Shown here piece by piece: positions 17,376 to 25,263 of a stretch of DNA of 64,000 bases (its first letter is position 1; each line of letters begins with the position of its first letter). Source of the stretch: Thermocatellispora tengchongensis. GTDB taxonomy: Bacteria > Actinomycetota > Actinomycetes > Streptosporangiales > Streptosporangiaceae. The notes beneath the pieces are model-generated. The model had not been told where the DNA came from. It saw only the letters and a list, made by a program, of their open reading frames with translations, and made no database searches. The stretch is taken from contig NZ_JACHGN010000014.1 of NCBI RefSeq assembly GCF_014202315.1, forward strand, positions 273,802 to 337,801, read 5' to 3'. The position numbers were made by a program, and so were the translations under genes.

Positions 17376-17639
17376 ATGAGAGTCGATGACCCCGCGTACG
17401 CGGCCGGACCGAGGGACGTCCGGATCGCTACGGGTCTGAGCAAGCGCGAGACCGAGGTCATGGATTTGATCGCGACCGGGCACTCGAACGGTCAGATCGC
17501 GCAGCGGCTGTTTCTGAGTGAGAAGACAGTGAAGAACCACGTCAACCGCATCTACGCCAAGCTCGGCGTGGACTCCCGGGTGACCGCCATCGGGCTGTGG
17601 GCGAGCCTGGCCTCGGGAGAGGAACGCGAGCGCGACTGA
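17376..17639 (+). CDS. Stand-alone LuxR/GerE-type DNA-binding protein
   Basis: Only 87 residues, consisting almost entirely of a LuxR_C (GerE) helix-turn-helix: [45 protein letters not shown], at about 21-65. There is no receiver or ligand-binding domain, so it is either constitutively DNA-binding or controlled by its own abundance. The start at ATG 17376 has a GGAGG site four bases away. It is convergent with the lysine aminotransferase gene. Small single-domain LuxR proteins of this kind act in actinobacterial development and stress responses; the targets here are unknown. Confidence 0.88.
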   Translation: MRVDDPAYAAGPRDVRIATGLSKRETEVMDLIATGHSNGQIAQRLFLSEKTVKNHVNRIYAKLGVDSRVTAIGLWASLASGEERERD

Positions 17640-17661
17640 TGGGCGCGCGACGCCCGGCCGG

Positions 17662-17687
17662 CCCCTCCCCCGTCAGGCGGGGGTGGG
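17662..17687. terminator. GC-rich hairpin between convergent LuxR-type and lat genes
   Basis: CCCCTCCCCCG and its near-complement CGGGGGTGGGG form a stem with one mismatch around a short loop that includes the lat stop codon at 17673. It is probably a shared terminator. Confidence 0.45.
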
Positions 17688-18986
17688 GGCGGCGTGGGTG
17701 GTGGTCGCGTGGGCGATGGCCGCCAGGGCGATGTCCAGTTCCTCGCGGGTGATCGACAGGGCCGGGCGCAGGCGGATGGAGCGTTCGCCGCAGGGCAGTA
17801 CGAGCACGCCGCCCTCCTCGCGCAGCCGGGCCACGATCATGTCGCGGGTGACCGGGTCGGGCAGGTCGAAGGCGCACATCAGGCCGCGCCCGCGGGCCGC
17901 GCTGACCAGGCCGGGGCAGGCGTCCTGGATCTCACGCAGGCCGGACAGCAGGTGCTCGCCGAGCACGGCCGCGCGCGGGATCAGGCCGTCGCGCTCGATG
18001 ATCTCCAGCATGCGGCGCGAGCGGACCATGTCCACCAGGCCGCCGCCCCAGGTCGAGTTGATCCGGCCGCTGACGTGGAACACGTTGTCGGGGACGAGGT
18101 CCACCCTGCGTCCGGCCATGATCCCGCCGACCTGGACCTTCTTCGCGAACGCCACGATGTCCGGGCGCAGTCCGAGCTGCTGGTACGCCCACGGCGTGCC
18201 CGTGAGCCCCACGCCGGTCTGGACCTCGTCCAGCACGAACAGCGCGTCGTGCCGATGGCACAGGTCCTGCATGGCCTGGAGGAACTCCGGGCGCATGTGG
18301 TTGTCGCCGCCCTCGCCCTGGATCGGCTCGGCGATGAAGCAGGCGATGTCGTGCGGGTGGCGCTCGAACGCGGCCTCGGCCTGGGCCAGGGCGCGCGCCT
18401 CGGCCGCCGCCACGCCGCCGGGCTCGTCCTGGTAGAGGTGGATCGCGGGCACGTCGATCCTGGGCCAGGCGAACTTGGGGAACCGGTCGGTCTTGACCGG
18501 CTCGGTGTTGGTGAGCGAGAGGGTGTAGCCGCCGCGGCCGTGGAAGGCCCGGGTCAGGTGCAGCACCTTGGTGCCCAGTTCGGGGGAGCGCCCGGCGGCC
18601 TCGTTGCGCCGGCTCTTCCAGTCGAAGGCGGTCTTCAGCGCGTTCTCCACGGCCGGGGCGCCGCCCTCGACGAAGAACAGGTGCGGCAGTTCCGGGTCGC
18701 CGAGCACCCGGGAGAAGGTGTCGGCGAAGTCGGCCAGGTGGCCGGTGTAGAGGTCGGAGTTGGCCGGCTTGTTCGCCGCGACCCGGCCGAGCAGCGCGAG
18801 GAAGCCGGGGTCGTCGTCGAAGGGGTTGATGCCCAGGGGCGCCGAGGCGAAGAAGGTGTACAGGTCGAGGTAGCGGCGGCCGGTGCCGGCCTCGACCAGC
18901 CAGGAGCCGCCGCTGCGGTCGAGATCGGGCACGAAGTGGAAGCCGTCGGTGAGAAGATGGCGGGCCAGCCGCTCTCGGATGTCCAT
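17673..18986 (-). CDS. lat: L-lysine 6-aminotransferase
   Basis: 437 residues, a class III PLP aminotransferase. The protein follows lysine epsilon-aminotransferase throughout: the conserved TFFASAPLGINP and FVEGGAPAVENALKTAFDWK regions, substrate- and PLP-binding AFHGRGGYTLSLTNT, DEVQTG at 253-258, and the PLP lysine in the AKK pair at 282-283. It converts L-lysine plus 2-oxoglutarate to 2-aminoadipate semialdehyde and glutamate, the entry to alpha-aminoadipate and, in some actinomycetes, beta-lactam precursors. No Lrp-type regulator or beta-lactam gene is nearby, so a lysine catabolic or stress role is more likely here. ATG 18986 has a strong GGAGG site. Confidence 0.92.
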   Translation of the reverse strand: MDIRERLARHLLTDGFHFVPDLDRSGGSWLVEAGTGRRYLDLYTFFASAPLGINPFDDDPGFLALLGRVAANKPANSDLYTGHLADFADTFSRVLGDPELPHLFFVEGGAPAVENALKTAFDWKSRRNEAAGRSPELGTKVLHLTRAFHGRGGYTLSLTNTEPVKTDRFPKFAWPRIDVPAIHLYQDEPGGVAAAEARALAQAEAAFERHPHDIACFIAEPIQGEGGDNHMRPEFLQAMQDLCHRHDALFVLDEVQTGVGLTGTPWAYQQLGLRPDIVAFAKKVQVGGIMAGRRVDLVPDNVFHVSGRINSTWGGGLVDMVRSRRMLEIIERDGLIPRAAVLGEHLLSGLREIQDACPGLVSAARGRGLMCAFDLPDPVTRDMIVARLREEGGVLVLPCGERSIRLRPALSITREELDIALAAIAHATTTHAAPTPA

Positions 18987-19047
18987 GCGTCGCCTCCTCC
19001 AGGACCTGGAGTGTGGAGTATCCCCGGCTATGCCCAGTTTAATCCGT

Positions 19048-19088
19048 AGATTTTCCTGTCTGTCGCTTATATCGGAGGAGGAAATCTA
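19048..19088. terminator. Inverted repeat between PAQR stop and lat
   Basis: TAGATTTTCCT (19047-19057) and AGGAAATCTA (about 19079-19088) form an imperfect AT-rich inverted repeat that includes the PAQR stop codon. On the minus strand it would sit at the end of the PAQR message; it could equally be an operator for lat. Confidence 0.4.
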
Positions 19089-19760
19089 GCCGGCAGCGTA
19101 GACGACCAGGGAGACGGCGACGTACTGCGCCACGTACGCGGCCAGGGTCAGGGCGTGGAAGACCTCGTGGTAGCCGAACCATCGGGGCGAGGGGTCGGGA
19201 CGGCGCAGGCCGTACACGATGCCACCGGCGCTGTAGAGCACTCCCCCGGCCGCGACCAGTACGACCGCCGCCACCCCTGCGCCCGCGACGAGCTGCGGCA
19301 GCGTGAAGACCGCGGCCCAGCCGAGCACGATGTACAGGCTCGTGTAGAGCATCCGGGGCGCGTCGATCCACAGCACCCGGAACAGCACGCCCGAGACCGC
19401 GCCGCCCCAGACCCCGGCGAGCAGGGCCACCCGGGCGGGGCCGTCGAGGGCGAGCACCGCGAACGGCGTGTACGTGCCCGCGATGATCAGGTAGATGTTG
19501 GCGTGGTCGAGCCGGCGCATGAACTCCGTCAGGCGCGGCCCGAGGCGCGAGCGGTGGTAGGTGGCCGAGACGCCGAACAGCAGGCCACTGGTGACCGCGT
19601 AGACCGCGGCGGCGGCGCGAGCCTGGAGGGTGGGGCCCAGGGCGACCAGCACGAACCCGGCGAGCAACGCGACGGGCAGCGCGCCCGTGTGCAGCCAGCC
19701 CCGAAGCCGCGGCCTCACGTCGATGCGGCCGGGGGTCCTCTCCGTCATGGACATGCTCAT
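19086..19760 (-). CDS. PAQR/hemolysin III family membrane protein
   Basis: 224 residues with seven predicted transmembrane helices. The PAQR/TrhA signatures are present: LHTGALPVALLAGF in the first helix region, SATYHR, RLDHANIYLIIAGTYTPF and the final GYHEVFHALTLAA, whose histidines with the one in TYHR form the zinc site of the fold. Bacterial members affect membrane energetics; the precise activity is unresolved. I chose ATG at 19760; the upstream open frame to 19862 would run through a palindromic promoter element. MTERTP at 19748 is also possible. Confidence 0.88.
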   Translation of the reverse strand: MSMSMTERTPGRIDVRPRLRGWLHTGALPVALLAGFVLVALGPTLQARAAAAVYAVTSGLLFGVSATYHRSRLGPRLTEFMRRLDHANIYLIIAGTYTPFAVLALDGPARVALLAGVWGGAVSGVLFRVLWIDAPRMLYTSLYIVLGWAAVFTLPQLVAGAGVAAVVLVAAGGVLYSAGGIVYGLRRPDPSPRWFGYHEVFHALTLAAYVAQYVAVSLVVYAAG

Positions 19761-19765
19761 CACAT

Positions 19766-19800
19766 AACCTACGCTAACGTAGGTTACGCCATCGTAGGTT
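19766..19800. promoter_or_regulatory. Operator-like palindrome plus extra half site
   Basis: AACCTACG-CTAA-CGTAGGTT is a perfect 8-bp-arm palindrome (19766-19785) immediately upstream of the PAQR start, and a third CGTAGGTT lies at 19793-19800, fifteen bases from the second copy. This suggests cooperative binding of a dimeric repressor. The regulator is not encoded next door. Confidence 0.65.
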
Positions 19801-19888
19801 GTGATCTCGCTCACCGCCGCCCCTTCCCGGGCCGCGCCCGCCGGGGGATACTGCAGGCACACCGAACGATGTTCTGCCAGGAGTGGTC

Positions 19889-20680
19889 ATGAGCCTCGCC
19901 GACCTGCGGCCCGTACCGCACGACCAGCTCGTCTTCCGCACGCCGCCCGTCTTCGAGGACGTGGCCGACGAGCGCCGCCACCGCAAGGAGCGCCTGGCCG
20001 CCGCGCTGCGGCTGTTCGGCAGGTTCGGCTTCGAGGAGGGCGTGGCCGGGCACATCACGGCGCGCGACCCGGAGCACCCCGACCACTTCTGGGTGAACCC
20101 GTTCGGGATGAGCTTCAAGCACATCAGGGTGAGTGACCTGATCCTGGTCAACCACGACGGCGAGGTGGTGGACGGGCGGTACCACGTGAACCGGGCCGCG
20201 TTCGCGATCCATTCCATGATCCACAAGGCCCGGCCCGACGTGGTGGCCGCCGCCCACTCGCACTCGGTCTACGGCAAGGCGCTGTCGGCGCTCGGCACGC
20301 CGCTCGAACCGCTGACCCAGGACGCGTGCGCCTTCTACGAGGACCACGCGGTCTTCGACGACTACACCGGCGTGGTGCTCGACGTCGAGGAGGGGCGCAG
20401 GATCGCCGAGGCCCTGGGCTCGGCCAAGGCGGTGATCCTGCGCAACCACGGCCTGCTCACGGTGGGCGGCTCGGTGGACTCGGCGGCGTTCTGGTTCATC
20501 ACCATGGAACGCTCGTGCCAGGCCCAGCTCGCCGCCAAGGCCGCCGGCCCGACCGTGCCGATCACGCACGAGAACGCCAAGCTCACCCACGAGCAGATCG
20601 GCTCGGACTTCGCCGGCTGGGTCAACTTCCAGCCGCTGCTGGACCAGATCCTGCGCACCGATCCGGACCTGGTGGAGTAG
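19889..20680 (+). CDS. Class II aldolase/adducin family protein
   Basis: 263 residues. The aldolase II fold is evident from GRFGFEEGVAGHITARDP, the SFKHIRVSDLILVN region and the metal-binding histidines in AAAHSHSVYGKALS and later RNHGLLTVG. Members cleave or decarboxylate phosphorylated or 3-oxo sugar acids; this long subgroup, with an N-terminal extension of about 35 residues, has no assigned substrate that I can name. ATG 19889 has an AGGAG site five bases upstream; GTG 19883 overlaps that site and is less likely. Confidence 0.85.
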   Translation: MSLADLRPVPHDQLVFRTPPVFEDVADERRHRKERLAAALRLFGRFGFEEGVAGHITARDPEHPDHFWVNPFGMSFKHIRVSDLILVNHDGEVVDGRYHVNRAAFAIHSMIHKARPDVVAAAHSHSVYGKALSALGTPLEPLTQDACAFYEDHAVFDDYTGVVLDVEEGRRIAEALGSAKAVILRNHGLLTVGGSVDSAAFWFITMERSCQAQLAAKAAGPTVPITHENAKLTHEQIGSDFAGWVNFQPLLDQILRTDPDLVE

Positions 20681-20685
20681 AGCCG

Positions 20686-21051
20686 CTACTTCGCCCAGGG
20701 GATCTCGATCGGCTCGGGCGAGCCGGGCGTGCTCGCCCGGCCGCCGTTGGGCATGCACACCAGGATCTCCACCGGCCCGTCGGGGGCGTGGAAGCGGCGC
20801 GGCACCCCGGCCGGGACGACCAGCGCCTGCTCCGGCACGACCGGTGCGACCTCCTCGGCCACCTCGGCGCGCAGCACGCCGGAAAGCGGCATCCACACCT
20901 GCTCCCGGTCGATCGTGTGCAGCGGCCCGCTCGCCCCCTGCTCCATCCGCACCCGCCAGGTACTGATCTCCGCGCTGCCCCGGCTGGGCGCGGCGAGGGC
21001 GGTCATGACAGCATTCGGCGTGGCAACGGTTTGACCTTCGATGATCAGCAT
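20686..21051 (-). CDS. Cupin-domain protein, MarR target
   Basis: 121 residues forming one cupin domain: HTIDREQVWMPLSG provides motif 1 with an unusual metal-ligand pattern (His and Glu but no second His of the HxH pair), and VPAGVPRRFHAPDGPVEILV corresponds to motif 2 with a His. Small cupins bind metal and either catalyse oxygenase or isomerase reactions or sense ligands; nothing more specific is visible. ATG 21051 has AAGGAG five bases upstream. It diverges from a MarR gene, and two operator palindromes occupy the space between them. Confidence 0.82.
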   Translation of the reverse strand: MLIIEGQTVATPNAVMTALAAPSRGSAEISTWRVRMEQGASGPLHTIDREQVWMPLSGVLRAEVAEEVAPVVPEQALVVPAGVPRRFHAPDGPVEILVCMPNGGRASTPGSPEPIEIPWAK

Positions 21052-21063
21052 GATCGCTCCTTA

Positions 21064-21108
21064 AGTAAAGCGGCTTTACTCGTTGAGGCAAGTAAAGCTG
21101 GTTTACTT
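21064..21108. promoter_or_regulatory. Two MarR-type operators in the cupin/marR gap
   Basis: Site 1 is AGTAAAGC-G-GCTTTACT (21064-21080), a perfect 17-bp palindrome. Site 2 is AAGTAAAGC-T-GGTTTACTT (21090-21108), with a single mismatched pair. The centres are 27 bp apart. They flank both promoters, so the MarR protein should repress the cupin gene and itself. Confidence 0.85.
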
Positions 21109-21140
21109 GGAGTGCGTCAACACGAGTGGGGTGGGACAAC

Positions 21141-21605
21141 ATGGAGGACCCGGTCGAACGGCTCGAACTACTCTTCGGGCTCGGACTGTCGTTCCAGCTC
21201 GTCCTGACGGAGTTCGTACGCAGGCTCGACGCGCTCGGCTACGAGGACCTGCGCCCCGTGCACGGGTACGCCTTCCAGGCGCTGCGCTGGGGCGGGCTGA
21301 CCAGCACCGAGCTGGCGGGCCGCCTGGGGGTGACCAAGCAGGCGGCGGGCCAGATGATCGACGAGCTGGAGCGCAAGGGGTACGTGAGCCGCCACCCGCA
21401 CCCCGACGGCGGGAGGCGGCGGCTCGTGGTGCTGACCGACAAGGCGCAGCGGCACCTCGCCGTCGCCGGGGAGACCCTGCACGCGCTGGAGCGCGAGCTG
21501 GGCGAGAAGGTGGACGTGCCCGCGCTGCGCGATCAGCTCGCCACACTGATCAAGACGCTGCAGGACGGCAAGGGCCCACTCCCGCCGCTGCGGCCCGTCT
21601 GGTGA
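21141..21605 (+). CDS. MarR family transcriptional regulator
   Basis: 154 residues from ATG 21141 (GTG 21126 is possible). The winged helix-turn-helix is clear: LTSTELAGRLGVTKQAAGQMIDELERKGYVSRHPHPDGGRRRLVVLTDK, about 56-105, including the beta-wing DGGRRR. It is a dimeric repressor; ligand unknown. The pair of AGTAAAGC palindromes in the divergent promoter region is the expected binding target, and the cupin gene its probable regulated neighbour. Confidence 0.92.
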   Translation: MEDPVERLELLFGLGLSFQLVLTEFVRRLDALGYEDLRPVHGYAFQALRWGGLTSTELAGRLGVTKQAAGQMIDELERKGYVSRHPHPDGGRRRLVVLTDKAQRHLAVAGETLHALERELGEKVDVPALRDQLATLIKTLQDGKGPLPPLRPVW

Positions 21606-21608
21606 TCC

Positions 21609-22460
21609 TCAGGAGTCGAACAGGCTCGGCGGGGGGACCGGGGCCACGACGGAGTCGCCCTCGTGGATCACCGCGGCGCCGGCCGTGAAGCGCTCCAGGG
21701 TGGCGCCGTGCAGGCAGCGCGCCTGGGTGAGGCCGCCGGCGGCGCGGCGTACCAGGTCGTCCAGCGGCAGCTCGACCCGCGAGGCGGCGACGATGAGGTT
21801 GCCGAAGCGGCGTCCGCGCATGACGCCCGGGTCGGCCAGCAGCGCCACGTGCCGGAACGCCGCGCAGACCGTGGCGAGCAGGCGCCGGGCGAACGCCAGC
21901 CCCTTGCCGTCGGCCAGGTTGATCAGCAGCGTGCCGCGGTAGCGCAGCACTCGCGCCACGTCGGCGAGGTACTCGGCGGTGGCCAGCTCGACCGGCATCA
22001 CCGCGCCGGTGAACGCGTCGAGCACGAACAGGTCGGCCGAGTCGTCCCACAGCTCGGCGGTGCCCGCGCGCCCGTCGGCCACGCGCACCTTCAGCAGCGG
22101 CACCGACTTCAGCCGGAGCTGGTCGCGGACGAGCTGGACCAGCCCGGCGTCGGGCTCGATCGCGATCTGCCGCGAGCCCGGCCGGGTGGCGGCCAGGTAG
22201 CGCGGGATCGTGAAGCCGCCTCCCCCGATGTGCACCGCGTCGAGCGGGCCCTCGTCGAGCAGGTCGATCACGTCGGCCATCAGCCGGACGTACTCGAAGT
22301 CGAGGTATTCCGGGTCGTCCAGATCCACGTAGGACTGCGGCACCCCGCCCATGGACAGCAACCATCCGCTGGGCCGGTCGTAGTCCTGCAGCAGCTCCAC
22401 CTCGCCGTACGTCACCGGGTACAGACCCGGCGTCGGCTCGCGCGCCGCTCTCTTGGCCAT
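21609..22460 (-). CDS. Spermidine synthase-like methyltransferase-fold protein
   Basis: About 283 residues. The Rossmann-like core contains HIGGGGFTIPRYLA (glycine loop), AIEPDAG (acidic residue after beta-2) and DLFVLDAFTGAVMPVELATAEYL, all as in the polyamine synthase/fused methyltransferase group. Without neighbours in polyamine synthesis the substrate is open; actinobacterial paralogues are often annotated as spermidine synthase-like. GTG at 22463, directly before ATG 22460, has a GGAGG site seven bases upstream and may be the true start. It is divergent from the transpeptidase-like gene with only about 50-70 bases between. Confidence 0.78.
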   Translation of the reverse strand: MAKRAAREPTPGLYPVTYGEVELLQDYDRPSGWLLSMGGVPQSYVDLDDPEYLDFEYVRLMADVIDLLDEGPLDAVHIGGGGFTIPRYLAATRPGSRQIAIEPDAGLVQLVRDQLRLKSVPLLKVRVADGRAGTAELWDDSADLFVLDAFTGAVMPVELATAEYLADVARVLRYRGTLLINLADGKGLAFARRLLATVCAAFRHVALLADPGVMRGRRFGNLIVAASRVELPLDDLVRRAAGGLTQARCLHGATLERFTAGAAVIHEGDSVVAPVPPPSLFDS

Positions 22461-22533
22461 CACGCCGGATCCTCCAGTTTCGGCCCGTTCGTTCTGATAT
22501 ACCGCTGGGGACATGTCCCCCGGGAGAAACCGT

Positions 22534-24087
22534 ATGCGCGCTCGCAGGCTCCTCGTGCCGCTTCTCGTCCTGCTCGTCGCGGGCGGGGCAGGCGGCTACG
22601 GCTGGTACGCCTGGTGGCGGCCGGTGTCGGGCGATCCGGCGCGGATCGCCGCCGACTACCTGGACGCCTGGCGGCGCGGCGACCACGCGGCCATGCGGGC
22701 GCTGGTGGCCCAGCCGCCGGCCGACTTCGACGAGCGGCACCGCCGCCTGGCTCGGGACCTCCGGGTGGAGTCGATCACGCTGACCGCGGGCGCGCCCGTA
22801 CGGCGGGGGCAGAGCGACGCCGAGGTGCCGGTGCAGGGCGTGCGCCAGATCACCGGCGTCGGCCCGTGGCCGTTCACCACCACCCTGCGCCTGGGTGTGC
22901 GGGAGCGCGAGTGGAAGGTGCTGTGGACGCCGCAGACCATGCACACCGCGCTGGAGGACGGCGGCTCGCTGCGCCTGGCCGAGATCAAGGTGCCCGCCTC
23001 CGAGCTGGTCACCCGCTCGGGCGTGAAGATGCCGCAGGACAACGCGGCCGAGCCGTACCTGAGCGAGCTGAACGAGCGGCTGAACCGCACCACCTCGGGC
23101 TGGGCCGTGGAGCGGGTGACGCCCGCGGGCGAGGTCAGGCGGCTGATCGTCTACCAGCCGCCGCCCGAGCGCAAGGTGCGCACCACGATCTCGCGCCCGA
23201 TCCAGGCCGCGGCGGCCCGGGCCCTGGACGGCGTGGCCGAGCCCGCCGCGATCGTCGCGGTGCGGGCCAGCACCGGCGAGGTGCTGGCGGTCGCCGACCG
23301 CCTGGGCGGCACCCGGCGCGCCTTCGAGGAGGTGTACGCCCCCGGCGGCGCGTTCACCGTGGTCACGGCGGCGGCGCTGCTGGCCGACGGGCTCACCCAG
23401 GACAGCCAGGTGCCCTGCCCGAAGGAGTACACCCCGCCCGAGCAGCGGCAGGCGATCTCCACCGCGGGCACCCCGCCCACCGGGACGGTGTCGCTGGCCA
23501 GGGCGCTGAGCCTGCGCTGCACCACGACGTTCGCGCAGCAGGCGGTGGAGCGCCTGACCGCCGAGCAGCTCGCCGCGCAGGCCGAGGCCCTGGGCTTCGG
23601 CCAGGCCCTGGGCACCGGCGTGGGCGGCACCTGCGGGCAGCCGCCGAAGAAGGACGCGGGCAAGGGCGCGCTCGCCTCCGACGCGATCGGCCACAACACC
23701 GTCACCGCGACGCCGCTGTGCATGGCGCTGGTCGCCGCCGCGGTGGACAGCGGCACCTGGCGCCCGCCGCGCCTGGTGACCGAGCGGGCCGCCCGCGCGC
23801 TGGACCGGGTGCGGCCCAACGAGGTGAAGATCCCGGACGGGGTGCTGGCGGGCCTGCGCGGCATGATGCGCGCGGAGGCGGCGCAGGCGCCGAGCCGGGG
23901 CACGCGGGCCCTGCCGGAGGGCTCGGCCGGCCACGCCGCGACCACCGAGGGCGGCGCGGACGGCAAGCCGGACGCGTGGTACCTCGGCTACCGGCAGGAC
24001 GTCGCCTTCGCCGTCTTCGTCAAGGACGGCGGGGCCCCGGGCCGGGCCGCGCTGCCCATCGCCTCGCGCTTCCTGCGCGCCCTGTGA
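22534..24087 (+). CDS. Penicillin-binding-protein-like protein lacking active-site motifs
   Basis: 517 residues from ATG 22534 (GGGAG seven bases upstream). One N-terminal signal-anchor helix (VPLLVLLVAGGAGGYGWYAW), then an NTF2-like MecA_N-type domain, a linker, and a C-terminal transpeptidase fold. The expected nucleophile motif STFK in the PGSTFK context reads PGGAFT (Ser to Gly, Lys to Thr); SxN reads RCT in LRCTTTFAQQ; KTG reads HAA in GHAATTEGG. All three catalytic motifs are therefore gone while the fold-determining sequence around them remains, so the protein is predicted to be catalytically inert and may act as a peptidoglycan-binding or regulatory protein. Confidence 0.82.
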   Translation: MRARRLLVPLLVLLVAGGAGGYGWYAWWRPVSGDPARIAADYLDAWRRGDHAAMRALVAQPPADFDERHRRLARDLRVESITLTAGAPVRRGQSDAEVPVQGVRQITGVGPWPFTTTLRLGVREREWKVLWTPQTMHTALEDGGSLRLAEIKVPASELVTRSGVKMPQDNAAEPYLSELNERLNRTTSGWAVERVTPAGEVRRLIVYQPPPERKVRTTISRPIQAAAARALDGVAEPAAIVAVRASTGEVLAVADRLGGTRRAFEEVYAPGGAFTVVTAAALLADGLTQDSQVPCPKEYTPPEQRQAISTAGTPPTGTVSLARALSLRCTTTFAQQAVERLTAEQLAAQAEALGFGQALGTGVGGTCGQPPKKDAGKGALASDAIGHNTVTATPLCMALVAAAVDSGTWRPPRLVTERAARALDRVRPNEVKIPDGVLAGLRGMMRAEAAQAPSRGTRALPEGSAGHAATTEGGADGKPDAWYLGYRQDVAFAVFVKDGGAPGRAALPIASRFLRAL

Positions 24088-24123
24088 CCGCGCTCAGGCC
24101 GTGACCGCGCTCAGCCCGTGACC
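24088..24123. repeat. Short direct repeat after the PBP-like gene
   Basis: TGACCGCGCTCAGGCCG at the stop codon is repeated as TGACCGCGCTCAGCCCG one unit later. It fills the 39-bp gap before the convergent SOD-like gene. Confidence 0.5.
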
Positions 24124-24126
24124 CCC

Positions 24127-24819
24127 TCAGCTCGATGCGGGTGTGAGGGTCACGCAGGCGACGCGGTCGCCCGCGCTGCCCGCGCTGGGGCCGCTGGTCA
24201 CGGTCGGGTCGGCGTGGATGACCAGCGACTTGGGCAGGTGGCCCCGCTTGAGCGGCCACGGCTGGCGGGCGGTGGAGGTGGCCGCGCCGGAGGCGTCGGT
24301 GGTGAAGTCGAGCCACACCTCGTTCACCGGGTTGGCCGCCAGGTGGGACGGGCCGGGGGTGTGGGTGTGCTGGTAGTGCGGGCCGGACGCGTCGGGCTTG
24401 GGGCCGCACGCCTTGGCGTGCAGGTGGCTGCCGTAGCGGCGGTTGGGCACCAGGCCGGAGACGGTCAGCTCGGACACGGTCTCGCCGCCCGTGGTGGTGA
24501 CGGTGATCTCGGCGCGCGCCCCCTGGGGCACCAGCTTGGCGTCGTACGCGACCGCCTTGTTGCCCTCCTTGTACGGGGTCAGCGGGCCGCCGCCGGACAG
24601 CCGCAGCCCGCCGGGCTCGGGCGTCCCCGGAGAGACCGGCGAGGTCGGCGAGCCCGGGGAGGTCGGCGAGGTGGGTGAGCCCGGCGCGGCGGCCGGGGCG
24701 GCGGCGGGCGAGGCCGCGCGGCCATCGGCGGCTTCGGGCCCCTGCCCGCCGCAGCCCGCGGCGAGCAGGGCGAGCGGGATCAGGGCGACGAGGTGGACGG
24801 CGCTGGGACGACGGCGCAT
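24127..24819 (-). CDS. Cu/Zn superoxide dismutase-like lipoprotein
   Basis: 230 residues. The N-terminus is a lipoprotein signal with lipobox LLAAGC (Cys23), then an Ala/Pro-rich spacer with GSPTSP repeats. The folded part has SHLHAKACGP, matching the metal-binding HxH strand of SodC, a further His pair in HYQHTHTPGPSH, and the late VIHADP that supplies another ligand. The usual SodC disulphide may be formed by the Cys of KACGP and the late VACVTL. It would detoxify superoxide outside the membrane if metal-loaded. Divergence from canonical SodC makes loss of activity possible. ATG 24819 has AAGGAG. Confidence 0.75.
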   Translation of the reverse strand: MRRRPSAVHLVALIPLALLAAGCGGQGPEAADGRAASPAAAPAAAPGSPTSPTSPGSPTSPVSPGTPEPGGLRLSGGGPLTPYKEGNKAVAYDAKLVPQGARAEITVTTTGGETVSELTVSGLVPNRRYGSHLHAKACGPKPDASGPHYQHTHTPGPSHLAANPVNEVWLDFTTDASGAATSTARQPWPLKRGHLPKSLVIHADPTVTSGPSAGSAGDRVACVTLTPASS

Positions 24820-24876
24820 GGGTTCTCCTTCGCGGAGTCGTTCGGGCGCCGCCCACTCTAACCCGTGACCGTATGA

Positions 24877-25164
24877 TCACTTGGCGTAATCGGCCGCGAT
24901 CCTGTCGATGTCGGCCGCGAGCGCGAAGTCGGCCTCGGTCAGACCGCCCGCGCTGTGAGTGGTCAGCGCGAAATGCAGGGTGCGCCACCGGATGTCGATG
25001 TCGGGATGGTGGTCGAGCTCCTCGGCGCGGGCGGCGACGTCGTTGACGATCCTGATCGCCGTCGGGAAGTCGCGCGCGGCGACCGTGCGCCGGATCTCCC
25101 GGCCGGAGAGCCGCCACTCGGGCAGTTCCGCCAGCCTGGCGCTGATTTCGGTGTCGTCCAGCAT
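24877..25164 (-). CDS. 4a-hydroxytetrahydrobiopterin dehydratase (PCD/DCoH) family
   Basis: 95 residues, the normal size for the family. The signature AEELDHHPDIDIRWRTLHFALTTHSAGGLTEADFALA contains the HHP and the later His that form the active site. The enzyme dehydrates pterin carbinolamine; in organisms lacking aromatic amino acid hydroxylases it is thought to serve in molybdopterin or pterin repair. The start is ATG 25164. It is divergent from the second class II aldolase gene. Confidence 0.92.
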   Translation of the reverse strand: MLDDTEISARLAELPEWRLSGREIRRTVAARDFPTAIRIVNDVAARAEELDHHPDIDIRWRTLHFALTTHSAGGLTEADFALAADIDRIAADYAK

Positions 25165-25263
25165 GCCCACAGCAGACCATGCCCGGCCGGGACGCGTCGA
25201 GCACATCCGGCGGCGCCCCCGGCGGCTTTGCCCGTGCGCGGAAAACACCCTAGTTTGATCGCC

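Noticed and set aside
17673..18986. Beta-lactam biosynthesis cluster
   Set aside because: Only the lysine aminotransferase is present; no ACV synthetase, IPN synthase or piperideine dehydrogenase gene is nearby.
19761..19862. Longer start for the PAQR protein
   Set aside because: The extra 34 codons run through the operator palindrome and lack membrane or family similarity.
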